A DNA stretch of 64,000 nucleotides from Tanypteryx hageni (lineage: Eukaryota > Arthropoda > Insecta > Odonata > Petaluridae), in assembly GCA_028673005.1 (NCBI GenBank), contig CM054115.1, positions 7,237,501 through 7,301,500 of the forward strand. The letters run 5' to 3'. Every line of letters starts with the position of its first letter. The stretch's first letter is position 1. A program made the position numbers and the translations under genes. The notes beneath the pieces are model-generated. The model was not told the DNA's origin and did no database searches. It was given only the letters and a program-made list of their open reading frames with translations. Below are positions 11,340 to 22,126 of the stretch, piece by piece.

Positions 11340-12055
11340 TTTGGTAAAAAGAAAAAAACACCCTCCTTTGCCTCAAAATTCCGGGAGCTGTGACTAAGCT
11401 GGGGAAAGTGGCTTCTGAAAGCTTCTATAGTCGTGACGGCGAAAAAATACAGCGTTTCTTCAAAGTTTAACGAAAAATGCCCTAAAGCTCTCGAAAGTAC
11501 AGAATTTTTAGAAATTTCCTAAAAAAGGACCCTCCGTTGCTTCAAAATTCTGGGAACTGTGGTTGAGCTTGACAGTTAGGTAAAGTGTCATCTGAAAGCT
11601 TATATAGTCGTAACAGCGGGAAAAATAAAGCAATTCTTCAAAGTTCAACGAAAAAAGCCCAAAAGCTCCCGAAAGTTTAGAATTTTCGAATTTGGTAGGA
11701 AGAAATAGCACCCTACGTTGCTTCAATAATCCGGTGGCTGTAGTTGAGTTTGAGAGTTGTGAAACGTGTCTTCTGAAAGCTTTTATAGCCGTAACGGCGG
11801 GTAAATAAATAATTTCTTTAACGTTCAATGTAATAAGCTCTATAACTCTCTATTGTTTAGAATTTTCGTCTTTGGTAAGAATAAAATAGCACCCTCCGTT
11901 GCTTCGAAATCCCGGGAGTTGTGCTTGAGCTAGAGAACTGGAAAAATTGATTTCTGAAAGCTTATATAGTCCTAACGGCGGAAAATATAGCGGTTCTTCA
12001 AAGTTCAATGGTAGAAGCCCCAAAAATTTTTAAAGTTTAGAATTTTTGAACCCTA
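11340..12055. repeat. ~180-bp tandem repeat, four diverged copies
   Basis: The phrase ACCCTCC(G/T)TTGC recurs at about 11360, 11529, 11710 and 11891, giving periods near 170, 181 and 181 bp. Each unit also carries CTGAAAGCTT, then TATAGTCGT and TTCTTCAAAGTT in the same order. It lies just inside the Helitron 5' end. ORFs here run across units and are not supported. Confidence 0.9.
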
Positions 12056-12122
12056 AACTTCAAGCTAGAAAGTCGAGCAATGTGTCATTAAAAAATCTTT
12101 TTATGCCAAATAAAAAGTTTTT

Positions 12123-12440
12123 CATAAAGATCAGGTGAATGGTGTCCGAATAATTGTGCGGGGAATGATGGATCGAGCGCTTATGTTGAAACTTATCACC
12201 GGTCCGGGTAAAGGTCAGACAATGTACCTGCCCAGAATCAAATTGATTTCAACAGATGCCAATATGCTCTTCCGCCTGATTCGGACTCAATTTCCTATCA
12301 GGTTGTCGTTCGCGATGACAATTAACAAGACACAAGGGTAAACATTTGAAAAGATTGGGATTTTTCTTTCGAAATGCGTATTTAGCCACCGGCAGCTGTA
12401 CGTGGCATTCAGTCGGGCAAAGGCAGATGTAAAATTGTAA
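12123..12440 (+). pseudogene. Helitron Pif1-like helicase C-terminal fragment
   Basis: The reading contains GVRIIVRGMMD, then GPGKGQTMYLPRIKL, LIRTQFPIRLSFAMTINKTQG, a stop, then TFEKIGIFL and VFSHRQLYVAFSRAKAD. These match the last helicase motifs of Helitron RepHel proteins. The TAA at 12339-12341 replaces the usual Gln of the QGQTF motif (CAA to TAA). Only about 100 residues of a normally >1000-residue protein remain. Confidence 0.88.
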
Positions 12441-12869
12441 ATCCTCGAAACAAGCCACCAAGGTAAAATAGGAAACGACTACTCTGTCTACACTAACAAC
12501 GTTGTGTACAAAGAGGTTTTATATTGATTGCCATTTCTTTCAACCTTCACATTTCTGTTACCTTTTCAATTCCTCATTTTGTACAGTTTCCTACGAATCG
12601 TGTATGCCGTAAAGCCTATGCTTACCTAATTAGTAACTTTCTTTAAAAACATTTAATAAACTAGCAACTTTCTTCTATATAATATACAATAAACAATTAT
12701 CAATTTTTCTGTTTCTCAAATTGCAGCAATTGCTGCAACAGGCCACTAGTCCTGTATAAAACGATAAATGTAATCGAAACATAATGCCTCAGTACTTGTA
12801 CTGCTTTCCATACTATACATATTTCCGTATATTTCATAACTTCTTTCATGTTGCTGCGATTCAGGGGTA

Positions 12870-12990
12870 AAATTAATGGATAAACAAATTATCTGAATTC
12901 TGTTCAAACTGCCATTCGCTACACCAAGATGCTACCGCGTCTATGTCCTTTTGCAAAAGTTTGCTATCTTCTTCGGAATGTATTCGCGGC
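12870..12990 (-). pseudogene. Small reverse transcriptase remnant
   Basis: The minus-strand reading gives SKLLQKDIDAVASWCSEWQF, the region just after the YADD/FADD box in CR1-like elements (compare LQNDLEAISAWCKEWQLEIN at about 19930-19985). Only ~30 residues match. Confidence 0.6.
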
Positions 12991-13303
12991 AAGCGAACTT
13001 GGTTCCTACGATCTCGAGCGGTTCGTACAATCTTACGATCGAGAAATAAATACACTCTCTCGCCACTTGATCTTCGCGGCGTGTAGAGTTATAGTAGAAA
13101 TGGAAACAGACAATGATGCGGGTGCATTCTCAACCGCCATAGATTTGAAGCATATTAGAGGAGCACCACGAGGGCACCGAAGGGCATAGCACCGCATCGA
13201 TTCTCTATCGGGGGTCGCGCCACACCCACTCCTCCATAGCACCATATATCTATGAAACAATAAAATTCTGATTAAAGTTGATGGACGAGGCCGAGAATCC
13301 GTG

Positions 13304-13599
13304 GATTTTCATAATAAAATAAAACAAACAATACAAGATGGTATTTTTATTTTTAGACATCCTTTGCTTATTTCCACAGATGAATGCGAACACGACCGGT
13401 TTCGGTGAGTAATCACCGTCATCAGGTGACAAGCATTCAAATCATATAAAGGTCTATTCTTTTGGAATTAGCCTTGTCTCACCTTTGATGATGGTGATTA
13501 CTCAACGAAACCGGTCTTGTTCACATTTATCTGTGGAAATAAGCAAAGAATTTCTAATAAAAAAATACTACTCGTATTGTTTGTTTTATTTGAAAATTC
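13304..13599. mobile_element. Foldback/MITE with ~125-bp inverted arms
   Basis: Left arm 13304-13433 and right arm 13473-13599 are inverted copies, with a spacer of about 39 bp. Shared landmarks are AAAACAAACAATAC, GCTTATTTCCACAGAT, ACCGGTTTCG and GAGTAATCACC. It has no coding capacity. No convincing target duplication was seen. Class is undetermined. Confidence 0.88.
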
Positions 13600-14374
13600 T
13601 GCTTATAGTTTTCCAAGCAATAGCAGGATTAAATTAATACGTTACTGTTGATAATTGACGTTCTTTATTCTTTTATTTTTAAAAAGTGATTATGATTTTG
13701 AGGTCTCAAAAGCCATTTGGCACACACCTGCTCATGTTATTCATTAATTATTCTAGTGCACTCGACTGTGAAAATGAATACGAAAATTCCTCTGTCGCAT
13801 GGATCTGAGATGTAGGGTAGGAATATATAAATTTCGGAGTTCATGGAATGCACGTTTCGCAGTTGTGAAGAGATTCCCAAATGGAACGAAATCTGTTGCG
13901 TCAAGATTTACTCCACGTTAAATTCAACTCTACCGGAGCGGAGCATGAGGAACGGATATACAAACTAGGATATAGTTGTCTGTATGAGCCATTAAAATTA
14001 AAATTCCGATAAATTGTTAGACGATATTAATTTTCATTGATTTCATTGCAAAAGTGTGTAGCATTCTGCCTTGTGAGATGGTTTTATGATTTATAAAAGA
14101 AAAATGATTTTACGTGGTTACTGTAGCTTTGGCTGATGAATTTTTGGCGCCTGCTTCATAGAAAGAGGAGGAGTTTGGTGTTTATAACTCTCTGCCATAC
14201 GCCACTAAAATTTTCTGTTGCCAATGTAAAATACGTAAATATATCGGTTATTTGAAATCCATTTCAATCCATGTAATTTAAAAATAGATTTTCGTTAAAT
14301 TTTTCTCGTAATTTCTCCGGACAGGATAATTAAACTTTGAATTAAGACAACGAAAATTACAATTAGTAAAGTTT
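13600..14374. other. No recognisable gene
   Basis: AT-rich sequence with only short ORFs. Confidence 0.4.
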
Positions 14375-14422
14375 CCGTTAAAATCTTTATTTATGAGCGT
14401 GATTTAAGCGCAATGGCAGATC
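14375..14422 (+). repeat. 48-bp direct repeat, left copy (right copy 15868-15915)
   Basis: CCGTTAAAATCTTTATTTAT through GGCAGATC is found again at 15868-15915 with one mismatch. The two copies bracket the piggyBac relic. Confidence 0.9.
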
Positions 14423-14429
14423 GTAACGC

Positions 14430-15550
14430 GCAAAAAATTCAAAAATTCAGAAAGTAGTAGAATACATCGATTGTAAATTTAGGGAATTCTTTGTGCCTGG
14501 GGTAAAAGTATCAGTAGATGAAAGTACTGTTGGTTTCAAAGGTCGGATAATATTCAAGTGTTACATCCCAAACAAACCTACAAAATGGGAGCTTAGAATA
14601 TTTGTCCTTGCAGATTTAGAAACGGTACATTGTTGCTCTAGAGCCTTACTTTGGGCACCTACTACTGCTTCGTTAGCTCGCCCTGAACTTCCACTTACAG
14701 CAATAACTGTCTTGCATCTCTGTGACAAACTACTACGGTCCACATATAATGCAACCGGATGCCATGTATTCACTGACAGGTTTTACACAGGGTGCGAACT
14801 TGCAGTGGAACTAATGAAAATTGGATACCACATAACCGGGACAGTAATACCCAGCAGAAAAGGTCTGCCTGATCCTGTAAGGAAAAAGTCTGGCCTAAAA
14901 TTGAAAAAGCATGATGTTGTTGCTTATAGGAGAAATAATTTCATAAATACACCGTTGTGGAAAGATAAAAGGCTTGTGGTAATGTTGAGCACTTGGCACA
15001 ACATAACTACGCAAAAAGTCCAAAGGAAAATAAAAGGAAATGTCATAGAAGAATTAGAAAAGCCGACTATAATAGTAGATTACAATAAAAGTATGGGAGG
15101 GGTAGACAGAGCAGGCCACTACAACTCAAGTTACTCGTTTACTCACAAAAGTATGAAATAGTGGAGGAAGCTTTTGGCTTCTGTCTTTTGGATGTTTCTG
15201 TAGTGAACAGTTTCATACTATTCAATGAACATAAAACTCAACAACAGGAGATTAAACTCAGCCACAGGCAGTTTAGAAAAAATTGAGTAAAACAGCTAGT
15301 GTCAGATGTGAGAAATGTCTCCAGAAAATGTGCTCGAGCGACAAGCTCAAGTGCTGAAGAATGACTCAATGGATGTCCGCATTTTATTTACGGAAATAAG
15401 AATAGTAATTCAAAAGATTAAGCTGTCTGTTCAAACCGAAATGCAAAGGGCGGTAGGAAAGAAACTTTTTTCAGCTATACATGCGCGGTAAAGCCAGGAT
15501 TACATCCGGGAGAGTGCTTTGGAAAATATCATACTATGCGAAAATTTTGA
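14430..15550 (+). pseudogene. Second piggyBac transposase (PGBD4-like), N-terminally truncated
   Basis: The reading is open from about 14458 (VVEYIDCKFREFFVPG) and then gives the first Asp block SVDESTVGFKGRIIFKCYIPNKP. The second Asp block is GCHVFTDRFYTG, followed by RKGLPDPVRKKS, WKDKRLVVMLSTWH, and the third Asp block IVDYNKSMGGVDRAGHY. A TAG at about 15159-15161 replaces the first Trp of KWWRKL. After it a degenerate C-terminus can still be followed, including a Cys-rich tail (GGRKETFFSYTC, then PGLHPGECF-like coding to about 15540). The N-terminal third is absent. It differs from the 572-3070 element, so it is a separate piggyBac family. Confidence 0.9.
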
Positions 15551-15831
15551 TAGAAAAAAATTTAACTGTAAATATGTTTTATCATATAATAATTGAAAAA
15601 TTTATATATACTAGTGTATATTTAGAAAAAAGAATAGGATTTGAAAAAATTAAAAAAAATCAATTTTTTAATTAAAAAAAATCTTAAAATGAAGTATGTA
15701 CCAAATTTTAAACTATCTATTAATACTTGCAAAATGTTAATGTTTATAATGTAAGCAAGTTTAGAAAAATTAAAATTTTCTGAAAAAATATTTTTTCTTA
15801 AGTTTAATTAAAAGCTGTGGCAGCAGAAGGG

Positions 15832-15859
15832 CAGAATTTATTCGAGTGGAAAGGGTTAA
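15832..15859 (+). mobile_element. Probable right end of the second piggyBac element
   Basis: The sequence ends ...GAGTGGAAAGGGTTAA, with TTAA at 15856-15859. Piggybac-type termini of the form TTAACCCTTT are known, so this is read as the 3' terminus. No matching left terminus is present. Confidence 0.55.
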
Positions 15860-15915
15860 TGAAGTTACCGTTAAAATCTTTATTTATGAGCGTGATTTAA
15901 GGGCAATGGCAGATC

Positions 15916-16313
15916 AGCTCTTCAGTAATGATTATAGATAATACTTCCCGGGAGTCTTAAATCTTTGACCACATCTTTCTTCAGTCCGAAAAATGTCGAT
16001 AAACTTTTTGTCGAGTGGACTGTTGCGAAACTTATCAGCCTTGTCTCGTTGCGTACAGAAAATAAAAGATTCGATTTCGCTGTGGCAATACTTGAGGATA
16101 TGTATGAGTTAGAATGCCACTCAATACACAAGCTGTCGATAAGTAGGTATAGTGTGTTGTCTCGTTCACCGTAAGCTTTCCAATCTTTTTATTGTTTTAT
16201 TGTCTTATCGTGGAAACTTTTGGTTTTTTAAAACGAGGTATTTAATATTACATCACTTGTATCACTTAAGATCCAAAAGTGTTTCCTGTAACTGGAAAAA
16301 CTATAATTCGTTT
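15916..16313. other. No recognisable gene
   Basis: Short opposed ORFs only. Confidence 0.35.
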
Positions 16314-16321
16314 CTCTAGAC

Positions 16322-16604
16322 CAGGGGGGCACATTCCGCCCGCGCAGTGATTTGATCCGGCCTTATCAGCAAGAGTATTCCTTAGTTATACTCTATGATA
16401 CCTAAACGACATTTTCGGAGTGCTTGGGTGAAATCTACTTTTAATATAAGCAAATTACATATTACAGAATCATAAAAATTCTCAAAAGTTGCTATTTAAA
16501 ATTTTTACATGGCCCGACCAGTCATTTGAAATGCCATATGTGGCCCACACAGTGGATCATGAAGCTTCATGTGACCCTTTCAGTAAAATGTTTGGTGATC
16601 CCTG
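16322..16604. mobile_element. Short non-autonomous hAT-type element (283 bp)
   Basis: Begins CAGGGGGGCA and ends GGTGATCCCTG. The flanks are CTCTAGAC (16314-16321) and ATCTAGAC (16605-16612), 7 of 8 identical, the size of a hAT duplication. GGCCC-containing motifs lie inside each end. There is no ORF. Confidence 0.75.
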
Positions 16605-16612
16605 ATCTAGAC

Positions 16613-17879
16613 GAATGAAAATAGTTGAGTGTGATGATTGATATCAAATTCGCAAAGGATTCACATTGAATGACGACTCCTTCGCTCAGAAATGTTTTAT
16701 ATTAAGTTGTATCAGTTGTTTTCAAAAGAATTCCCTAATCAACATTTAAGATATGACGACAGACTTAAGATATTTCCTAGGAAGCAATTAATAATACAAT
16801 ATAAATAAATTTTTTCGTCTACACCTATGTCCAACCATTATCAAACACCTGAATTTTCTTGGATGATTTCGAAATACTTTCTTGATAATAACATCTGTGG
16901 GCGACCAATATTTATTTTAATATACAGTAAGTTTAGCTAAGATCTTGGAAAAATATCGACACCGTTGTAGTAGTATGGGCTCATACAAATCTAAGGATTC
17001 CGCTTTGTAAAATGGCTATTAAAATAATTAAACAAAAATTTCTACGTTGCTGATGAGCGCGAGGAAATACTTGTGTGTCATGGTGAAGTGTCTTCTCATC
17101 CCTTAAAGATAATTAATCTAATCGGACACAAGCGAAAGATGCCAGGTGCTACACTGTTGCAAGTCAGCCCATCACAGAATGACGCTTATCACAAGACGAT
17201 ATAATGATTCCCTTTTGGAATTCACGATTTTCGCTCATTTAATGAAATATACGCTTGAGAATCACTTTCACGAGGATCAGCACCAACACCATGATTTTGC
17301 ATATATCCGGCCCAAAACACTTAAATGTGAATTTAAACCCCAATCATGAGAACTTTCATCACTTATATTGCAGTATGGACGTAAATATCTATGAAAGCAT
17401 TTGTTGTTCCTATAAACTATTATAATTTAATAGAAACTCGGATTCCTTTTTTACTGAAACTTTGTAATCGTACGTCTGAAATTTTAGAAATAGAGCATCA
17501 GAAGTCACAAATAATCATCCGCGACTAATATTCAACTTTAAGGGTTACATAAATAAATATCAAATTGTTTTCCCTTAAAAGGTATTAAACGCGAATTCAG
17601 AGATAGCGCCATGTGGTTTCAAAAAGGGCATTACGAATGTACTTTTACGTTAGGGTTAGCAGATTCTGAGGAAGAAAAACTGGAGCATAACGTGTTCTGA
17701 GGAAGAATTTAAGGTAACTTGATTATAATTTTGCTAAAAAGTTAGCAGATAACGTTACAAATTCAAACAAGATGATCCAAATGGAACTTATGATGCCTAC
17801 TATCCAAAATTTCATAATTTAAAGTTATAAAATATTATAAATACATTCGAGCGGGAAACTAAATTGATCACGAGTATTT
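16613..17879. other. No recognisable gene
   Basis: AT-rich sequence with isolated short ORFs; nothing supportable. Confidence 0.4.
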
Positions 17880-18292
17880 GTGTGGCAAAAATAACGCTTC
17901 TGATAAGTCCTACTACCTCATTCGCTAGTTCCTCCGACATAAATTCTTCCAGGAGTTTACATCTAGCCTGCAGCCTACGTTCCTCTAACGATGTCCATTT
18001 CAGATTTTCTGTTAATGATGCTACGCTTTGTTTACTATCGTAATTCCTCTTTACAAATCTAGCTGCCCTGCGCTGAACCTTTTCTATCTTGTTAGTGAGT
18101 CACTTTTCGTAGGGATCCCACACAGCTGAAGCATATTCGACCTGCGGTCGAATCAAGGATAAATAACATAATTCTTTTACTTTTTCGGAGATATTTCGAA
18201 CTATTCTCCCTATAAAAGCCAGCTTTTTGTTAGGGGCACCTATCAATCGGCGAATGTGGGTGTTCCACGAGAGGTCACGATTATTGGAAGGA
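17880..18292 (-). pseudogene. CR1-like ORF2 C-terminal fragment (family A)
   Basis: The minus-strand reading gives NRDLSWNTHIRRLIGAPNKK at its start, then CYLSLIRPQVEYASAVWDPY, KVQRRAARFVKRNYD and SLTENLKWTSLEERRLQA. This is the post-RT domain of family A, matching 24830-25350. One in-frame TGA lies at about 18092. It has neither the RT core nor the 3' tail. Confidence 0.88.
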
Positions 18293-19239
18293 AAAATAAA
18301 CAGTGGTTAAGAGAGCAACTAGTCGCAGCCATGGGTGAGAAATAAAGAGGGAGAGAGTAAATATTAGGATTTGACAATTAAGGAGCGGAAGGACATGGAG
18401 GGTGAGAATATATCTAGGAAAGAATAAAGGACGCTTGAGGAGTTATAGGTGTGTAAAATACAGTGGATCATTGAGCGCTGTGATGCAGAAAGACGGAATT
18501 TAGGTAGGTGCAATGCATTGTGGCTGCGAGTAGGACGTTGAGGAAGGTGGAGAGAGAAGCATGGCAGCAGGTCATTGGATCTGAATTTACCATTCATTAC
18601 CGAATGTAAGAAAATAAGGTCGCTCGCTTTTCGCCGGAAAGGGAGAGAAGAGATCCCAAGTGATGACAATATATGCTCGCGGTTTGAATTACGGAAGGTG
18701 GAGACACGATTACGAATTACTGAGAGGAAGAAATTCAGAGGGAGATCAAGAAACTTCAGGTTAGAGGGGGAGGCAGAGTTCCACACAGGTGAACAATAAT
18801 CAATTATAGGAAGAAAGCAGCCAGAGAAGAAGCATTTAAGAGCAAACGGGTCCGTCAACTCAGTGAATCTGTACAGAAGCCTGACAGGGGACATGGCATT
18901 GGATGTAGTCTTTTTATATGTGAAGAAAAAGTGAGTTTTGGATCGAAGACCACTCCAAGGTCACATTGGGATGAGACTGCAGGTATGGATTGGTTAGAAA
19001 TGGAGTAAAATGTAGGAATGGGTTTGTTACGAAGGGTGAAGGTTAAGGCGATTGATTTATTAGGGTTGACTATCATTTTCCAACGAGTGCACCACTCTGG
19101 ATTAGAATTAAGAGCTTCATGGAAAGATTGACTGTCCGCGGCTCTATCAACTCTCATAAAGACCTTGCAGTCGTCAGCAAATAACAGGATGTCGCATTGT
19201 TTAGACAGTGCTACGTGTACAATGTCATCATGGGCCACT
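18293..19239 (-). pseudogene. Minus-strand non-LTR element (LINE-C), 3' block: RT motif and C-terminal domain
   Basis: Reading down from 19239: DIVHVALSKQCD, the catalytic box LLFADDCKVF, then CTRWKMIVNPNKS and LGVVFDPKLTFSSHIK. After one frameshift near 18900 it continues TELTDPFALKCFF, PIIDYCSPVWNSAS and SLGISSLPFRRKASDLIFLH, ending at a stop at 18364. About 70 bp of 3' sequence follow. This element differs from family A. Blocks at 20155-20519 and 22427-23270, same strand, supply its more N-terminal parts, so I read all three as one element split by insertions. About 190 residues of the RT core are missing between this block and the next. Confidence 0.85.
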
Positions 19240-20155
19240 GGCCCATGCTCGCGTTTTAAAAGAATTAGCTGAAGAAATAGCACCTTTTCTTCTGATAATC
19301 TTCGAGAAATCCATTTCTCGCGCAGAGGTCCCTAGCGACTGGAGGTTAGCGCACGTTACCCCAAATCATAAGGGCGGCGACAAGGAGAACTCAGAAAATT
19401 ACAGGCCGATTTCTTTAACTTCGATATCGTGTAAGATTCTCGAGCATATACTCGTTAGCAACATAATGCGATTTCTTGATAGTAATTTATTGTTAGATGA
19501 TTGTCAACACGGCTTCAGGAAAGGTAGGTCATGTGATACTCAGCTCGGTCTTTTTGTTAATTGTTTACTGAGAAGCGGAGAAAAGAATACGCAGGTCGAT
19601 GCCATCTTCTTAGATTTTAGGAAAGCCTTTGATAAGGTACCTCACAGGAAGTTAATAACGAAATTAGAAACCTTAGGCGTAAATTCTAAAATCGTTAGTT
19701 GGATCCGTGAATTTTTAAATCATAGGAAGCAGATGGTTGTTATAGATGGGAAATCTTCGAACTTAGTGGAGGTTGTCTCTGGCGTTCCACAGGGTAGTGT
19801 AATTGGTCCGTTATTATTTCTAATTTATATAAACGATATCAGCTCAGTAGTCAGAAGTAAAATTAGGCTTTTCGCGGACGACACCGTCATCTATAGAGAA
19901 ATAAGCAATCTGAAAGACCACCAGTATCTCCAAAATGACCTAGAAGCTATTTCTGCATGGTGTAAGGAATGGCAGTTAGAGATAAACCAAAAGAAAAGCT
20001 GCGTCATCAACTTCTAGAGAACCAAGATTATATCGTTGAATAATAATTATTCGTTGGACGGAGTAGAGATTCCAGTTTCAGACTCGATTAAATACCTCGG
20101 AGTCACGATCCATCGTGATCTTTCGTGGGTCACCCACATTCGCCGATTGATAGGG
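19240..20155 (+). pseudogene. CR1-like reverse transcriptase fragment (family A)
   Basis: Contains most RT blocks: PSDWRLAHVTPNHKGGDKEN, ENYRPISLTSISCKILEHI, HGFRKGRSCDTQL, FLDFRKAFDKVPH, SGVPQGSVIGPLLFLIYIND, and the catalytic LFADDTVIY. After CVINF a TAG at 20015-20017 interrupts, then the same frame resumes (SIKYLGVTIHRDLSW) and stops matching after THIRRLIGA at about 20153. It has no endonuclease, 3' UTR or tail. It sits inside the minus-strand LINE-C. Confidence 0.9.
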
Positions 20156-20519
20156 GCCAATGTTATCGTGTTGTTAGATGGCAGAGAGGAGAGAAGGTTG
20201 CGGACCTCACGTGGAGAGGTCGAGATGGCCGATAAAGAAAGGGAGCAGATGGGCTTCAATGGAAGGAGGATGTTGGGGAGGGAAGTAAGGGAAAAGTTAG
20301 AAGAGATGTAGGAATTGAATAGTGAAGATCTGTCTCTGTTAAAGCTCACTACACCATTTGAGTTAACAGAATTAGAAATCCTGGTCGTATTTCTTCTGTG
20401 GTTGATAAGGGTCAAAAACCTCTTGCTGTTGACGCGCATGTCGGCGGAGATCAAAGCAATGAAGTTCAAATGGTAACGCCTAAGGAGTTGTCTGCAGCGG
20501 CGCCGGAGATTCGAGAATG
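20155..20519 (-). pseudogene. LINE-C middle block (endonuclease-RT linker)
   Basis: The minus strand gives SNLRRRCRQLLRRYHLNF, then SADMRVNSKRFLTLINHRRN, RDRSSLFNSYISSNFS and STSPREVRNLLSSLPSNN. This is the linker that precedes the first RT motif in many non-LTR elements. Its upstream junction joins in frame with the block at 22427 once the intervening CR1-like copy is removed. Confidence 0.8.
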
Positions 20520-20530
20520 TCCGGCGTGTT

Positions 20531-20929
20531 ATGGCTCCCTTGCTAACTCGGGCCCGCCGGGAGCGAGTGGCTGAGCGGGTGTTCTTCAGCTGTTTAGCAG
20601 GAGGAACGGTCCCCCAAGTGACGAGGGTGGTACGGGAGTCGGTGGAGTCAATGGGTTGCTCTAGGCTGCGGATGGTGGTCCATGTTGGGACTAATGACGC
20701 CTCGAAGCGCGGGTCCGAGGAGATTCTAAATTCTTTTGAGGACTTGGTCGCCGAGGTCACTCGTGTCCGAGAGCAGTCGGGTTCTGATGTGCGGCTCACC
20801 ATTTGTAGTATTGTCCCGCGGATTGGCTGTGGTTCGGAGGTTTGGAGCCGCGTGGCGGGGCTAAACAAAAGGCTATGGAATTTCTGTGTGGGCATGGGAG
20901 TCGACTTCGTTGATCTCCGGCCGGTGTAG
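20531..20929 (+). pseudogene. CR1-type ORF1 esterase (SGNH/GDSL-like) fragment
   Basis: Shows VFFSCLAGGTVPQVTRVV, then the HVGTND block (the Asn-containing motif of SGNH hydrolases), EEILNSFEDLVAEV, TICSIVPR, and LNKRLWNFC with VDFVDLR. An esterase in ORF1 is characteristic of CR1/L2-group elements, where it is thought to aid retrotransposition. The catalytic-His region can be followed beyond the TAG at 20927-20929 (WSPLHDRGFT) but with more stops. The 5' part, including any PHD-like region, is missing. Confidence 0.8.
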
Positions 20930-21100
20930 GGTACCCCTAAACGGCTCTGGAGTCCATTACACGACCGAGGCTTCACATAGTGTAGCGTGTAGGATCTTCG
21001 ACCATGGTAGGTCTTTTTTAGATTAGAGAGTAGGGTAGGGTGTAGGCGTAATAGGAGATTTCATAGGGGCATCGAGTGTAATAAAGTTTCTGGTCGCGAA

Positions 21101-22126
21101 GTGAGAGAGTCCACCTGCAGAAGCCGTAATAGAGCAGTTAATGCTTCGGGCGATAACGAGAAATTAAATATTGTAGTTTTAAACTGCCGCAGCATTCGTA
21201 GGAAGTCTGCCGAACTCGAACACGTAATTCGCACGTTGCATGCTGATGTAGTTATAGGTACGGAAAGTTGGCTCACCGAAGATATCGCTAGCCAAGAAAT
21301 TTTTCCGAAAAGCTATAGAGTGTACAGGAAAGACCGTGCCAATAGAATAGGTGGCGGAGCATTTTTGGCAATAAGTGAAAAGTACGATAGTTGTCAGATC
21401 CCTATTATCGACGAAACGACCGAGATCGTGTGGTGCCGACTAGGTAAGGATAATTCGAAAAAGATATATTTATGCTCATTTTACAAACCACCTAATGCCA
21501 AAGTTGATTATATTTTAAGTTTAGAGAGGCAATTAGCCGAGCTTAGATCTTTTATGAACGACGGTTATGTGATAATTGGAGGCGATTTTCACTTACCGTC
21601 AATCGATTGGGAAAACCTATGTTTCGTTACGGAAGGTAAAAAGCGCGAATCGTGTGAAGCCTTAATTGACACGTTTCATGAATATTCCTTAATCTAGATG
21701 GTACGAAAAGCCACGCGTTCGGGCAATGTTCTCGACTTGCTTGCTTCTTACATCCCGCATAGGATAACTAAGGTATCCACAGAGGAGGGACTTAGCGACC
21801 ATCGAGCTGTGTATGCGGAGTGCGAATTAAAGCTCAAAAGACATCCTAAGCCCCTTCGGAATGTATACGCTTTCGCCAAGGCCGACTTTAAAAGTTTCAA
21901 CTTACATCTCAGAAGGGCCTTTGTCAGTTATCGTGAAAAAACAGAACGATTAGGTATGGAGCCATCATGGTTATTATTTAAGGAGATATTAGGAAAAGGT
22001 ATCAATAGATTTATCCCTAGTAAGTTAAAATCTGATAAGAAAGAACCTCGTTGGTTTAATAAGGAAGTCAGGATTGCCTTAAGACAACGCAAAATTGAAA
22101 AACATACCTACCACCGCTTCCGATGA
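21101..22126 (+). pseudogene. CR1-like ORF2 apurinic-type endonuclease domain
   Basis: An endonuclease/exonuclease/phosphatase fold is visible: NIVVLNCRSIRRK, the GTESWL motif (metal-binding Glu), YRKDRANRIGGGAFLAI, IIGGDFHLPSIDW, and the SDHRAV block with the catalytic His. It nicks target DNA in these elements. A TAG at 21695-21697 interrupts (SLI-stop-MVRKATRSGNVLDLL, probably CAG to TAG). After the SDH block the linker FNKEVRIALRQRKI follows, then a frameshift ends the reading. Confidence 0.9.

Larger units (their letters stand above)
11326..12749 (+). mobile_element. Helitron, internally deleted
   Basis: The 5' end TCTATATATATAATTTTGG follows an A at 11325. The 3' end is CTAG (12746-12749), followed by a T. 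A 14-bp palindrome GCAGCAATTGCTGC (12723-12736) sits 9 bp before CTAG. TC at the start, a hairpin shortly before CTRR, and insertion between A and T are the classic Helitron signature. Inside are four ~180-bp tandem units and the C-terminal end of a Pif1-type helicase. The Rep domain and most of the helicase are missing, so this is a deletion derivative. Confidence 0.85.

Noticed and set aside
20047..20976. 309-codon minus-strand ORF
   Set aside because: Only its middle (about 20155-20519) is LINE-C linker. The ends run antisense through CR1-like RT and ORF1 esterase sequence, so the full ORF is not one gene.
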